Assembly (NCBI GenBank): GCA_017503375.1
Contig: JAFVTF010000002.1
Location: 1 to 39,202, forward strand
Source of the DNA: Lentisphaeria bacterium
Lineage (GTDB): Bacteria; Verrucomicrobiota; Lentisphaeria; Victivallales; UBA1829
Direction of reading: 5' to 3'
Length of the DNA stretch: 39,202 nucleotides
Shown: positions 30,776 to 39,142 of the stretch, one piece after another
How positions within the stretch are numbered: the stretch's first letter is position 1
Layout: every line of letters starts with the position of its first letter
Notes under the pieces: generated by a model
Database searches by the model: none
The model's input: the letters and a program-made list of their open reading frames with translations, nothing else
What the model was told of the DNA's origin: nothing
Translations under genes and position numbers: made by a program

Positions 30776-31579
30776 TCAGCGGTAAACGACTTTCTGCTGC
30801 ACTTTCTGCATTTTCGGTTCTTCCAGCGCGAGAACATACCAGCTTTCAGCCAGTTCAGCATTGGAGAAGTTTTTCAGTTTTCCATTGACGATTGCATCGC
30901 GGTTCTGAGTGAGTATTGCACTGTCAGTTTTCTTCAAAGCATCGTTCAAAGCCTTCAGCGCATCTTCTTTCCGGTCAAGTTTCAACAGAATCCAACTGTA
31001 TGTTGCAGCGGGAAGAACAACTGCTTCTTTCCGGAGCAGACGGGTTCCCTTTTTATAGAATTTATCCAGTCCGGCATCTTTGTTTTTATACATTCTGGCA
31101 AGTTTCATGCTGACAGTCTGCGGGTCCAGAAAAGTACATCCCGGAAGAAGTTCATCCACAACTTCCCAATTTTTCATCTGATAGTTGAACGCCATTTTCA
31201 TGGTGACCATCTGTTTTTTCATCATGAGGTTCCATTTGCACATGGGCTGGAACTGGTCGCAGACAGCGAGGGCCGCTTCAATTCCGCGCTTCTGTTCCGC
31301 TTCCAGCTGCATCCGGAGCATTACCTGATTTGTGTTATGTTGACGGATAAAGTTCTGCTGTTTCCGCTCCAGATTTTTCTGAGTTTCCATCATAACACTC
31401 TGAAGGTTCATTTGAACCTTTTTCATTTTTGACCGCAGGATCAGGGAAACGATGATCTGGACAGCGACAAAACCGAACACAGCCAATACGATTTCCCAGA
31501 ATGTGTGCATTTCTGTTGTTTTTTTCAGAATGGTGAAAACGGCTCCGGCGGAGAGAATTCCCAACAAAATTGTAAGCAT
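30776..31579 (-). CDS. Membrane-anchored coiled-coil protein of unknown function
   Basis: The 267-aa product starts with two hydrophobic helices (about 1-18 and 28-50, LAVFGFVAVQIIVSLIL). A charged, Gln/Lys-rich coiled coil follows (about 55-110), then a helical region resembling tetratricopeptide repeats (YSWILLKLDRKEDALKALNDAL and AELAESWYVLALE). The ATG at 31579 after AAGGAA is chosen; the frame extends upstream to 31642 without a plausible ribosome-binding site. It is the first gene of the leftward operon with the sugar-binding lipoprotein, ligA and the deacetylase. I cannot name the family. Confidence 0.6.
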   Translation of the reverse strand: MLTILLGILSAGAVFTILKKTTEMHTFWEIVLAVFGFVAVQIIVSLILRSKMKKVQMNLQSVMMETQKNLERKQQNFIRQHNTNQVMLRMQLEAEQKRGIEAALAVCDQFQPMCKWNLMMKKQMVTMKMAFNYQMKNWEVVDELLPGCTFLDPQTVSMKLARMYKNKDAGLDKFYKKGTRLLRKEAVVLPAATYSWILLKLDRKEDALKALNDALKKTDSAILTQNRDAIVNGKLKNFSNAELAESWYVLALEEPKMQKVQQKVVYR

Positions 31580-31719
31580 AAGAAAATTCCTTTCGTTTGT
31601 ATATCTTATGAAATTTATCTCCAAACCGTAAAATACACTCATTCAATTTTTTTTCAAGTACAAAATCTATGAATTTTTTAGAAAAAGCAGAGCTTTATTT
31701 ACAATCTGGATGGTCATAG

Positions 31720-32634
31720 TCACCCTTCGTACACGTCGTAGGTCTCAAGCGCAAATTTTCCGATCTTGTAAAGCAGTGCCAAACTGTCTTTTCTGATCTC
31801 CAGAGGCAGCTGACGCAAAGGGCCATCTCCGTTGCAGTGGCTCATAAACGCATCAGATTCAAAAGTAAAACTGCCTTTATAATCAATATCGATCAATCCC
31901 TTTACAATACTGTCAAGCTGCAGATGTCCGCAGTAAGGTGCCAAATGCTGGTCGGAATGGATTCCGTTATCGTGAACATGAACCGCTTTCAGATTGCTGC
32001 CCAACTCTTTCAGTTCTGCGTACTGATCAAACTTTTTATCCATGACAGCATGTCCGGTATCCCAGCATGCTCCCAGAAGAGGATGATTCATATATGCAAT
32101 AAAATCATTCATTTCAGCACCAGTCCGGGGAAAATAAAGTTCTCCGGCATTGCCGTTTGAAGTATTTTCAATACAAACCGTGATCCCGAATTTTTCGGCT
32201 GTTTTCAGCACATCTCCGACAAATTTCCGGTTATATTTAAAATAACCGTCGCGGTCTGCCGGATATTTGTATTCCGGACTGAAACTTGTGTGCATGACAG
32301 TTGTTTTGATTCCGAGCATGGCACAGGCTTCCACACTGCGCTGCATTGCACGGATGCATTTGTCGTAATTGCTGTTGTCAAATCCCGGATTGTAGCCCGG
32401 TGCATGAGCCTGAACAAATTTGAAACCGCATTCTTCTGCCGCAATCATGGCATCTTCAATTTCTTTTTTCCATACTTTGTCATCCTCCTGTATATAGGGG
32501 GAATTTTCTTTTGCATGTGCATAGTAAAAAGAGAAATCGAGATATTTGAATCCTGTTCCCTGATAGTTGCGGATGGTGTCTGCAGGTGTTAATTTATAAC
32601 TGTACAATTCACCGATTGTTGTAGCAATTTTCAT
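31720..32634 (-). CDS. Sugar phosphate isomerase/epimerase-like TIM barrel
   Basis: The 304-aa protein fits the AP-endonuclease-2/xylose-isomerase-like superfamily. Metal-ligand motifs are in the usual order: VCIENTSNG (Glu), GACWDTGHAVM (Asp and His), VHVHDNG (His/Asp) and FTFESDAF (Glu). Members interconvert ketoses or inositol derivatives in the cytoplasm. The start follows CAGGAG. The gene stands alone between the coiled-coil gene and the dehydrogenase operon; downstream there is only a weak 5-bp hairpin (31684-31696). The substrate is unknown. Confidence 0.8.
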   Translation of the reverse strand: MKIATTIGELYSYKLTPADTIRNYQGTGFKYLDFSFYYAHAKENSPYIQEDDKVWKKEIEDAMIAAEECGFKFVQAHAPGYNPGFDNSNYDKCIRAMQRSVEACAMLGIKTTVMHTSFSPEYKYPADRDGYFKYNRKFVGDVLKTAEKFGITVCIENTSNGNAGELYFPRTGAEMNDFIAYMNHPLLGACWDTGHAVMDKKFDQYAELKELGSNLKAVHVHDNGIHSDQHLAPYCGHLQLDSIVKGLIDIDYKGSFTFESDAFMSHCNGDGPLRQLPLEIRKDSLALLYKIGKFALETYDVYEG

Positions 32635-32773
32635 AAGATATACTCCTGTTTGATTTTTCGGTTAATTTATCACAAACATCAGTAAAATGCAAATGAAAAA
32701 ATGAAATCAAAGGATAAAATCAAAGAATAAAATAATCTGTGATTTTCCGTGTATTCTGTGGTTCCGGAAAAAG

Positions 32774-32803
32774 AAAAAAGGCGGAACGCAATGTTCCGCC
32801 TTT
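32774..32803 (-). terminator. Rho-independent terminator of the dehydrogenase operon
   Basis: Read on the minus strand, an 11-bp perfect stem (AAAGGCGGAAC with GTTCCGCCTTT) with a 5-base loop is followed by a T run. It lies 21 bases after the E2 stop codon. Confidence 0.85.
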
Positions 32804-32824
32804 GGATCAATGACCGTTAACCGA

Positions 32825-34213
32825 TCAGACGAGAGAATCCCAAAGCTCTTTGCTTTCGAGGTTCTTCTTGACCAGGTTCACGAATGCAGCACCATCGGAG
32901 CCGTCAACCACGCGGTGGTCAACACTCAGGGTGACTTTCATGATGTCATGAACTTCGATCTTCTTGTCTTCGCCAACAACGACAGGTGTCGGAATAGCAG
33001 AGGAAACTGCGAGGATTCCGGATTCACCGGGGTTGATGATGGCGTTGAATGCTTCAACATTCATCATACCCATGTTGGAGATAGAGAAGGTTCCACCCTG
33101 CATTTCAGCAGCGGAGAGTTTGCCGTCACGTGCCTTTGCAGCCAGTTCAGCAACTTCTGCAGCGATTTCATCCATGGACTTCTTGTCGGTGTTGCGGACA
33201 ACAGGGACAACCAGACCGTTGGGAACGCTGACAGCGACGCCGACATTGACTTTGCTCTTGAAGATCACGCTGTCGCCAACGCAGACAGAGTTGACCAGCG
33301 GCATTTCGCGGAGAGCGAGAGCAACAGCTTTGACAACGAAGACGTTGACGCTGATGTTGATTCCGGCCTTCTTCAGTTCAGCACGTTTTGCCTTGACAGT
33401 TTCCATGTCAATGGATACGGTGACGTAGAAGTGAGGAATCTGCTGCTTGGATTCGGTCAGACGGCGGGCGATGACCTTACGCATTGCAGACATGGGACGG
33501 GGACGTTCGGAGATCATATCGTTGACGTCAGCCAGCGTGATTCTTCCGTTTTCACCTGTACCTTCGAGAGAGAGAAGATCAATGTTTTCAGCCTTGGCTG
33601 CGTTGAAAGCAGTCGGGGTGATCTTCTTGTCATAGTAACCGGAGGTTTCCAGATAGTTGCGGACGTCACTTTCAGTGACACGGCCAACGCCGCCGCCTGT
33701 TCCGGGAACCTTGTTAAGGTCAATCAGATAATCCTTGGCAAATGCTTTTGCTCTGGGGGAAACAGCTTTCTTGGAAGCTGCTGCCGGAGCCGGAGCAGGT
33801 GCAGCCGCAGGAGCCGGAGCCGCTGCCGGAGCAGGTGCTGCGGCAGGTGCAGCCTTGGGAGCAGCCTTCGGTGCCGGAGCTGCCGCTTTGGGAGCGGCAG
33901 GGGCAGGAGCAGGAGCTGCTTTCGGTGCAGGTGCAGCCGCAGCAACTTCGTTCATGATGGCAGAGATGTCTTCCCCGGGTTCACCGAGGATTGCACCGAT
34001 TGTCATCACAGGAACTTCTTTGCCTGCGGGAACGAGGATCTTCAGGACGGTACCCTCAAACTGGGATTCCACGTCCAGAACGGACTTATCGGTTTCAACG
34101 TCGAAAATGACATCGCCCTTTTTGACAACGTCGCCTTCCTTGACCTTCCAGGACTGGATGGTGACGGTCTCTTCGGACTGACCGAGTTTGGGAATTGGAA
34201 GTTTTGTAGCCAT
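32825..34213 (-). CDS. Dihydrolipoamide acetyltransferase (E2) of a pyruvate dehydrogenase-type complex
   Basis: The 462-aa protein has one lipoyl domain (about 1-80; lipoylated K43 in ETDKS), a long Ala/Pro/Lys-rich flexible linker (about 95-150), a peripheral E1/E3-binding domain (about 152-190, VSPRAKAFAKDYLIDLNKVPGTG) and a catalytic acetyltransferase core ending in DHRVVDG, with the active-site His433 and Asp437. It transfers acetyl groups from E1-bound thiamine diphosphate to CoA. A single lipoyl domain is normal. The start lies 19 bases after the fused E1 gene with a GGAGAAG site. The Ala/Pro linker encodes a low-complexity repeat on DNA (33780-33945). Pyruvate is the likely but unproven substrate. 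Confidence 0.9.
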   Translation of the reverse strand: MATKLPIPKLGQSEETVTIQSWKVKEGDVVKKGDVIFDVETDKSVLDVESQFEGTVLKILVPAGKEVPVMTIGAILGEPGEDISAIMNEVAAAAPAPKAAPAPAPAAPKAAAPAPKAAPKAAPAAAPAPAAAPAPAAAPAPAPAAASKKAVSPRAKAFAKDYLIDLNKVPGTGGGVGRVTESDVRNYLETSGYYDKKITPTAFNAAKAENIDLLSLEGTGENGRITLADVNDMISERPRPMSAMRKVIARRLTESKQQIPHFYVTVSIDMETVKAKRAELKKAGINISVNVFVVKAVALALREMPLVNSVCVGDSVIFKSKVNVGVAVSVPNGLVVPVVRNTDKKSMDEIAAEVAELAAKARDGKLSAAEMQGGTFSISNMGMMNVEAFNAIINPGESGILAVSSAIPTPVVVGEDKKIEVHDIMKVTLSVDHRVVDGSDGAAFVNLVKKNLESKELWDSLV

Positions 34214-34232
34214 AATTCAGCTTCTCCGCGGA

Positions 34233-36536
34233 TTACATCAGTTTTTTGACGGTTGCAACCATTTCTTCCACGCTGGGAAGGAATGCTTTTTCAAGGCTGT
34301 GTGCCTGAGGTGCGATACCGTTCTTGGCACCGAGCTTGAGAACCGGTGCATCGAGATCATCAAAGCAGTTTTCAACGATCTTGGAGACGATTTCACCTGT
34401 GAAGGATCCGACGTCGACGCACTGGGAGACAACCATACAACGGCCGGTCTTGCGGACGGATGCGAAGACGGTTTCCCAGTCGAAGGGAACCAAGGTTCTC
34501 GGGTCGATGAGTTCAACAGAAATGCCTTCTTCTGCAAGAGCATCTGCTGCCTTGATAGCATCGTTGACTGCGGGACCCCATGCAACGACGGTCACATCAG
34601 AACCTTCGCGGATGGTGTTGGCAACACCGAACGGAACGGTGTAATCTTCTGCGGGAACAACACCCTTGACGTTGTAGAGGAGCTGACCTTCAACGAAGAC
34701 AACCGGGTTGTCATCGCGGATAGCGGTCTTGATAAGTCCCTTTGCATCGTAGGGGTTGGAGGGATATGCAACCAGTGTTCCGGGGATGTGGGCAAAGATG
34801 GATTCGAGGGACTGAGAGTGCTGTCCGCCGTATCCTTTACCACCACCGACGCTGCAGCGGATGACCATGGGAACCTTGGTGGATGCACCGGTCATGTAAT
34901 GCCATTTTGCAGCCTGGTTGGAGATCTGGTCGGATGCCATCAGAGCGAAGTCCATGTACATGAGTTCGACAACAGGACGATATCCGGTCATAGCCATACC
35001 GACACCGGTACCGATGATAGCGGCTTCGGAGATGGGTGAGTTGAAGACACGGGCACGGCCGAAGTATTCGAGCATACCTTTTGTCAGCTTGAATGCGTTA
35101 CCATAGTCAGCAACGTCTTCACCATAGCAGACAACGCGGGCATCGCGTTCCATTTCTTCGATCATACCTTCCTGGATAGCTGCCTTGTAGGTCATGCGGC
35201 CTTCAGCATCGCGCTTGATTGTCGGTCTGGGACCGCGTGCCATGCACTGATTGTAGGGAGCAGGAACAACTTCGCTGGTGGTATCGGTGTACATGTATTT
35301 GATAACATCTGCGGGATCGGGATCTGCTGCATCAGCTGCGCGGCGTGCTGCACGGCGGTTGCGTTCTGCAACTTTTTCTTCGATAGCAACGAGCTGTTTT
35401 TCGGTGAATGCTTTTGCATCGAGAAGAGCTTTGCGGAAGTTGTCAACGGGGTCGACTTCTTTCCAGAGTGCTTCTTCTTCTTTGGTTCTGTATTCGGTTC
35501 TCGGGTCGGAGAGGGAGTGACCGAAGTAACGGTAGGTGTTGAATTCCAGCATGACAGGACCCTGACCGTTTTTGCAGAGTTCTTTAGCGCGGTTGATTGC
35601 ATCGCGGACTGCGAGGGGATCCATACCGTTGACAACTTCTGCATGCATGTTGTTGTCGGAGAAACCTGCTGCACGGCGTGCGAGGGGGCTGACACCGTTG
35701 ACTTCGCCATCAGCACGGCCGGTCATACCGAAGTGGTTGTTGATCAAGCAGTAGATGATGGGGAGACCAAAGTTGATGCTGGAGAATTCAGGATTGGTGA
35801 ACTGCTTCTGTGCTGCCCAGTTGAAGGATTCGAGAACAACACCGTTTGCATAAGCACCGTCACCTGCGAATGCGCAGACAACTTTACCGCGTTTTGCTTC
35901 ATCGACATCAATACGGGTGGTCATAGCTGCACCGGTAGCGATCGGAATACCGCCGCCGACGATTGCGTTTGCTCCGAGGTGACCGACGCGGAAGTCAGCG
36001 ATGTGCATACCGCCGCCGCGGCCTTTGCCGTAACCTGCTTCTTTACCGAAGAGTTCAGCGATGGTGCGGTAGATGTGGTCTTCCATGACAGCTTCCTGAA
36101 GATCAGCACCGGAGAGGTTTTCAAATTCAGGGCAGCGTGCTTTCAGTTCAGCATCTGTCATTCTGCGGATTGCGTGGAAACCTTTTGCAATGGAGTCACC
36201 ATGTCCACGGTGGGTGGAGGTGATCTGGTCGGTGATAGCGAGCTGGGAGCAAACACCTGCAGCTGTTGCTTCCTGACCGATGGAAAGGTGTGTGGGTCCA
36301 CGGTATTCAAAGTCACTCAGAACTTCATAAGCACCGTTTTTCAATTTGAGGATCATGTCTTCAAATTCACGGATCACAAGCATGGACTCATAGAGTTCAG
36401 CGAGTTCTTCTTTGGTGACACTCTTGTTCTTCAGTTCAGTTTTTGCACTGCCGGAATAGCTGTATTCCGGGATCGGAAGAAACGTTGCTTCTCCCTTTTT
36501 GAACTTCGGGGCGGAATTGCTGTAGTAATTTCCCAT
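34233..36536 (-). CDS. Fused E1 alpha-beta subunit of an alpha-ketoacid dehydrogenase (pyruvate dehydrogenase-type)
   Basis: The 767-aa protein joins E1 alpha and E1 beta in one chain. The alpha half (about 1-400) has IGQEATAAGVCSQL, the phosphate-binding TSTHRGHGDSIAKG and a thiamine diphosphate motif GDGAYANG...INN (GDG near residue 225). The GDG-to-NN gap is longer than usual because of a short insertion. The beta half (about 440-767) has YGEDVADYGNAF, SPISEAAIIG with the catalytic Glu near 503, and the C-terminal VVSQCVDVGSF. The enzyme decarboxylates an alpha-ketoacid, probably pyruvate. In most bacteria with alpha/beta E1 these are two genes. The start follows AAGGAG. The gene sits between the DeoR-type regulator and E2. 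Confidence 0.9.
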   Translation of the reverse strand: MGNYYSNSAPKFKKGEATFLPIPEYSYSGSAKTELKNKSVTKEELAELYESMLVIREFEDMILKLKNGAYEVLSDFEYRGPTHLSIGQEATAAGVCSQLAITDQITSTHRGHGDSIAKGFHAIRRMTDAELKARCPEFENLSGADLQEAVMEDHIYRTIAELFGKEAGYGKGRGGGMHIADFRVGHLGANAIVGGGIPIATGAAMTTRIDVDEAKRGKVVCAFAGDGAYANGVVLESFNWAAQKQFTNPEFSSINFGLPIIYCLINNHFGMTGRADGEVNGVSPLARRAAGFSDNNMHAEVVNGMDPLAVRDAINRAKELCKNGQGPVMLEFNTYRYFGHSLSDPRTEYRTKEEEALWKEVDPVDNFRKALLDAKAFTEKQLVAIEEKVAERNRRAARRAADAADPDPADVIKYMYTDTTSEVVPAPYNQCMARGPRPTIKRDAEGRMTYKAAIQEGMIEEMERDARVVCYGEDVADYGNAFKLTKGMLEYFGRARVFNSPISEAAIIGTGVGMAMTGYRPVVELMYMDFALMASDQISNQAAKWHYMTGASTKVPMVIRCSVGGGKGYGGQHSQSLESIFAHIPGTLVAYPSNPYDAKGLIKTAIRDDNPVVFVEGQLLYNVKGVVPAEDYTVPFGVANTIREGSDVTVVAWGPAVNDAIKAADALAEEGISVELIDPRTLVPFDWETVFASVRKTGRCMVVSQCVDVGSFTGEIVSKIVENCFDDLDAPVLKLGAKNGIAPQAHSLEKAFLPSVEEMVATVKKLM

Positions 36537-36571
36537 TTCGGTACTCCTTATGTTGTTTTTGTCTGTACTAA

Positions 36572-37351
36572 TCAGACTATTACTTCAACTTTCTCTTTCT
36601 TTAATTGTTTTATCATATCCTGCGAGATTCCCGCATCAGTGATCAGATAATCAATCGCTGAAACCGGATCGCAGGTAACGAACTGATTCGTTCCGATTTT
36701 GGAACTGTCCGCAAGAACATATACCTCATCGGAAACTTCCGCTGCAAGATGCTTTGTATACGCTTCATTCACATCCGTGGTGGTCAACCCCTGTTCAAGA
36801 GTCAATCCCATCGTGCCGAGAAATGCTTTGTCAATATGCAGCGATTTCAATGTATTGCCTGTTAACGGTCCCACCAGTGTCCGGCTCAATGGACGGAACT
36901 CCCCGCCCACAATGATCAAACGGCATTCCGTTTCCATCAGTTCCGATGCTGCCATCAGTGAGTTCGTTACAATGGTAAGCCCTTTTTTATCAGAGAGCAA
37001 CCGTGCCAGTTCCAGAACAGTACTTCCGCCATCCAGAAAAATCGTATCCCCATCATTGATACATTGTTCCGCCAGATGGGCGATCCGCGCTTTCTCATCC
37101 GCCCGCAACCCTGTTTTTTCGGCAAACACAGGTTCCGTTTTCGGATTTTTGACCAGTTCCGCTCCCCCGTGTACACGGCGAAGCAAGCCCTGCTGTTCCA
37201 GATTTTCCAGATCACGGCGGACTGTTGCTTCAGAAACGTTCAGTTCCTCCACAAGACCTCCGACTGTCTTGATTCCTTCCGCAATACAACGGAGGATCAA
37301 TGCTTCGCGCTCAGTCGAAAGCAGTTTTCTGGAATTGCCTTTTCTGACCAT
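36572..37351 (-). CDS. DeoR/GlpR-family transcriptional regulator
   Basis: The 259-aa protein has an N-terminal DeoR winged helix (about 12-65; LNVSEATVRRDLENLEQQGLLRRVHGGA) and a C-terminal sugar-phosphate-binding DeoRC domain (DGDTIFLDGGSTVLELARLL, LTIVTNSL, GTMGLTLEQGLTT). These regulators are usually repressors released by a phosphorylated sugar. The start is taken at the ATG at 37351, six bases after GGGAG, since the ATG at 37357 directly abuts that site. It is the first gene of the leftward dehydrogenase operon, 35 bases before E1, so it may control that operon and its own expression. Confidence 0.85.
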   Translation of the reverse strand: MVRKGNSRKLLSTEREALILRCIAEGIKTVGGLVEELNVSEATVRRDLENLEQQGLLRRVHGGAELVKNPKTEPVFAEKTGLRADEKARIAHLAEQCINDGDTIFLDGGSTVLELARLLSDKKGLTIVTNSLMAASELMETECRLIIVGGEFRPLSRTLVGPLTGNTLKSLHIDKAFLGTMGLTLEQGLTTTDVNEAYTKHLAAEVSDEVYVLADSSKIGTNQFVTCDPVSAIDYLITDAGISQDMIKQLKKEKVEVIV

Positions 37352-37556
37352 TTCCATCTCCCGTTTTTCTGGTAAAATTTGACACTGCCAAAATATGCCA
37401 CAATTTTACCCTTTTTTCAAGTCGACTTTTAAAGAAATTTGCAAAAAAATACGCATTTTTGACGATTTTTGAAGATTTCTGAAAGTTTTTGAAAAAATCT
37501 GATGGTATCGAAATGGTTTCCACGGAAGGGATTCCTGAAAAAACTTTTACATTTAT

Positions 37557-37584
37557 TTGCATTTTTCTTTTCCTGTATTATATT
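37557..37584 (+). promoter_or_regulatory. Sigma-70-type promoter of the heptose kinase gene
   Basis: TTGCAT (37557-37562), a 16-base spacer and TATATT (37579-37584) lie upstream of an AGGAG ribosome-binding site at 37599-37603. Confidence 0.5.
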
Positions 37585-37612
37585 TATGACCATATATCAG
37601 GAGATGTGTATT

Positions 37613-38629
37613 ATGATGAAATTTTCTCTCGCACAATTTGATGAGCTAGTAAAAAATATTCCCGGAAAGCGAATCGCTGTTATCGGGGATGTTATGCTTG
37701 ATACCTACCTTACCGGAAGTGCTTCCAGAATCTCTCAGGAAGCTCCCGTTCCCGTCGTTCTGGAAAAAAACAGATCTTCCTGTCTGGGCGGAGCTGCAAA
37801 TGTGATGCGCAATATCACATCTCTCGGCGGACAGGTTTATGCGTTCGGTGTTGTCGGTAATGATGCAGCAGGCGTGAAATTGCGGGAACTCTTGAAGAAA
37901 AACCTCATTGATGACTCTTTTATTGAGGTCGATCAGCGGCGTACCACTGAGAAAATGCGCGTCCTTGCCAATAATCAGCAGGTCGTTCGCATAGATTCCG
38001 AAGATACAAAAGAGATTGCAGCAGAAGTTGCCTGGAAAATTTGCGGAAATATCAAAAAGCTGATTGCTGAAAATAAAGTCGATGCCATTATTTTTGAAGA
38101 CTATAATAAAGGCGTGCTTTCTCAATCCATGATGGATGAAATTGCGGCCGCAGCCAATGAACATGGGATCTTCACATCTCTTGATCCGCACCCCGGACAC
38201 GGTGTTGTTGTCCGTAATCTTTCTCTGATTACTCCGAACCGTTTGGAGGCATTCGGTCTTGCCGGATTGCCCTACAAGGATCCGGATGATCCCGGAGCAA
38301 GAGCTGATTTGCTCAATCAGGTTGCTGCTGCAATTGATGAAAAATGGGCTGTTAAAAATCTGCTTATCACCCTGAGTGCGGAAGGGATGGGGTTGTTCCG
38401 TCAGGGACAGGCTCCGTTTATGATGCCCACTGTTGCCAGAGAGGTTTTTGATGTTTCCGGGGCAGGGGACACTGTGATTGCAACCTATACCCTTTTCAAG
38501 GCTTGCGGCGCACCGGATGAAGTTGCAATGCATCTTTCCAACATTGCCGCCGGAATTGTTGTCGGACGCGTCGGGACCGTGACCACCAACCTGGATGAAA
38601 TGAGAGTTTCTCTTCAGGAACGGAACTGA
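37613..38629 (+). CDS. rfaE1: D-glycero-beta-D-manno-heptose-7-phosphate kinase (RfaE1/HldA)
   Basis: The 338-aa PfkB-family kinase has the HldE/RfaE1 signature SASRISQEAPVPVVLE, the GGAANVMRNITSLGG sugar-binding loop and the ATP-binding/catalytic VSGAGDTVIATY near the C-terminus. It phosphorylates D-glycero-D-manno-heptose-7-phosphate at C1 on the path to ADP-heptose for lipopolysaccharide core. It lacks the second, nucleotidyltransferase domain of fused HldE, so a separate RfaE2 would be needed and is not in the window. The start is the first of two adjacent ATGs (37613, 37616), 9 bases after AGGAG; an upstream open frame reaching 37502 has no ribosome-binding site. Confidence 0.85.
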   Translation: MMKFSLAQFDELVKNIPGKRIAVIGDVMLDTYLTGSASRISQEAPVPVVLEKNRSSCLGGAANVMRNITSLGGQVYAFGVVGNDAAGVKLRELLKKNLIDDSFIEVDQRRTTEKMRVLANNQQVVRIDSEDTKEIAAEVAWKICGNIKKLIAENKVDAIIFEDYNKGVLSQSMMDEIAAAANEHGIFTSLDPHPGHGVVVRNLSLITPNRLEAFGLAGLPYKDPDDPGARADLLNQVAAAIDEKWAVKNLLITLSAEGMGLFRQGQAPFMMPTVAREVFDVSGAGDTVIATYTLFKACGAPDEVAMHLSNIAAGIVVGRVGTVTTNLDEMRVSLQERN

Positions 38630-38746
38630 TCTGACTGGATTTGTACAATAAAAAAGGCTCTGTCCCCTAATAACGGACAATTTGTGATCGGGGAAGAAGG
38701 AAAAAACTTTTAAGGTCACATCATAATGAGATAATAGAGATAATTG

Positions 38747-38777
38747 AAAAGAGAATCTGAAAAAGGTTCTCTTTTTT
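38747..38777 (+). terminator. Rho-independent terminator downstream of the heptose kinase
   Basis: An 11-bp stem with one G-T pair (AAAAGAGAATC with GGTTCTCTTTT) and a 7-base loop is followed by a T run. It lies about 120 bases beyond the kinase stop codon. Confidence 0.75.
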
Positions 38778-38784
38778 GCTTGTA

Positions 38785-38812
38785 TTATTGTCGTTACTGT
38801 GTACGTTATAAT
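38785..38812 (+). promoter_or_regulatory. Promoter of the short truncated reading frame at 38836
   Basis: TTATTG (38785-38790), a 16-base spacer and a perfect TATAAT (38807-38812) are followed by AAGGAGATAA and an ATG. The signals look functional even though the gene they serve is cut short. Confidence 0.45.
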
Positions 38813-38835
38813 AAACATTTAAGGAGATAAGCTGA

Positions 38836-38976
38836 ATGTCCGAAAACAAATCTGCTATTATTCTGTCCGGCTTGTCTGCTGATACTCCAGCATTCAACAT
38901 GTTTTCGATTCTTAACCGGTCTTCCTTTGTGAGATGTGTCATAATTGATCTCCTCTGTTTTTTTTGTAAGACTTAA
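38836..38976 (+). pseudogene. Truncated gene start, interrupted by inverted transposase fragment
   Basis: A reading frame of 46 codons follows a good promoter and an AAGGAGATAA ribosome-binding site. Its first residues (MSENKSAIILSGLSAD) look like a normal protein start. From about 38880 onward the DNA is the complement of an IS30-like transposase start, so the remaining residues are probably meaningless. This suggests a host gene whose 5' end was joined to an insertion-sequence remnant. The original product cannot be named. Confidence 0.35.
38880..38942 (-). pseudogene. N-terminal fragment of an IS30-family-like transposase
   Basis: On the minus strand, a good ribosome-binding site (AGGAGATCAATT) precedes MTHLTKEDRLRIENMLNAGVS. 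This resembles the start of the helix-turn-helix domain of IS30-family transposases (xxxLTxEERxxIExLLxxGxS). After residue 21 the similarity stops and the frame runs on to 38721 without transposase features. Only about 63 bases of the gene remain, so it cannot be active. Identification from so short a stretch is tentative. Confidence 0.45.
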
Positions 38977-39009
38977 TGCACTTTTTCTTTTTGTAAGACT
39001 TAACGCACT
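38961..39009. repeat. Pair of 22-bp direct repeats upstream of the transposase fragment
   Basis: Two copies of a 22-base sequence with core GTAAGACTTAAYGCACT lie at 38961-38982 and 38988-39009, with a 27-base period and a single T/C difference. Their complement (AGTGCRTTAAGTCTTAC) belongs to the same element as the arms of the neighbouring palindromes. Confidence 0.85.
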
Positions 39010-39025
39010 AAAAACTTTTTCGCCT

Positions 39026-39085
39026 GTGCATTTACTTTTTCAATTCACACAAACAAAAAAACGTGAATTGACAAAGTAAACGCAC
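39026..39085. repeat. Imperfect palindrome A with 23-bp arms
   Basis: The arms are 39026-39048 (starting GTGCATTTACT and ending CAATTCAC) and 39063-39085. They pair with two mismatches around a 14-base A-rich spacer. Confidence 0.85.
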
Positions 39086-39142
39086 GTTTGTAATAGTAAA
39101 TGCACGTTGAGGGTAAAAAATCGTGCGTTTACTATTACAAAC
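39086..39142. repeat. Imperfect palindrome B with 21-bp arms
   Basis: The arms are 39086-39106 (GTTTGTAATAGTAAA followed by TGCACG) and 39122-39142. They pair with a single mismatch around a 15-base spacer. The left arm directly abuts palindrome A. Confidence 0.85.

Noticed and set aside
33780..33945. Possible tandem DNA repeat or CRISPR-like array
   Set aside because: The periodicity comes from Ala/Pro/Lys codons of the E2 linker, not from spaced repeats with unique spacers.
33735..34181. Gly/Ala-rich frame (GAGAAAGAGAAAGAGAA-type) on the plus strand
   Set aside because: The complement of the Ala/Pro linker of E2; low complexity produces the open frame.
32810..34249. Long open frame of 479 codons on the plus strand opposite the E2 gene
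   Set aside because: It is antisense to a clearly conserved E2 protein, is Cys/Ser/Arg rich with no domain sense, and its length follows from the codon bias and the Ala/Pro linker repeat.
35517..36650. Open frame of 377 codons opposite the E1 gene
   Set aside because: A shadow of the fused E1 coding sequence with improbable composition and no ribosome-binding site.
37646..38818. Open frame of 390 codons opposite the heptose kinase
   Set aside because: Antisense to a conserved kinase and running through its terminator.
39026..39142. Integron attC site or tRNA-like structure
   Set aside because: The palindromes lack the GTTRRRY/RYYYAAC ends of attC sites and do not fold into a cloverleaf.
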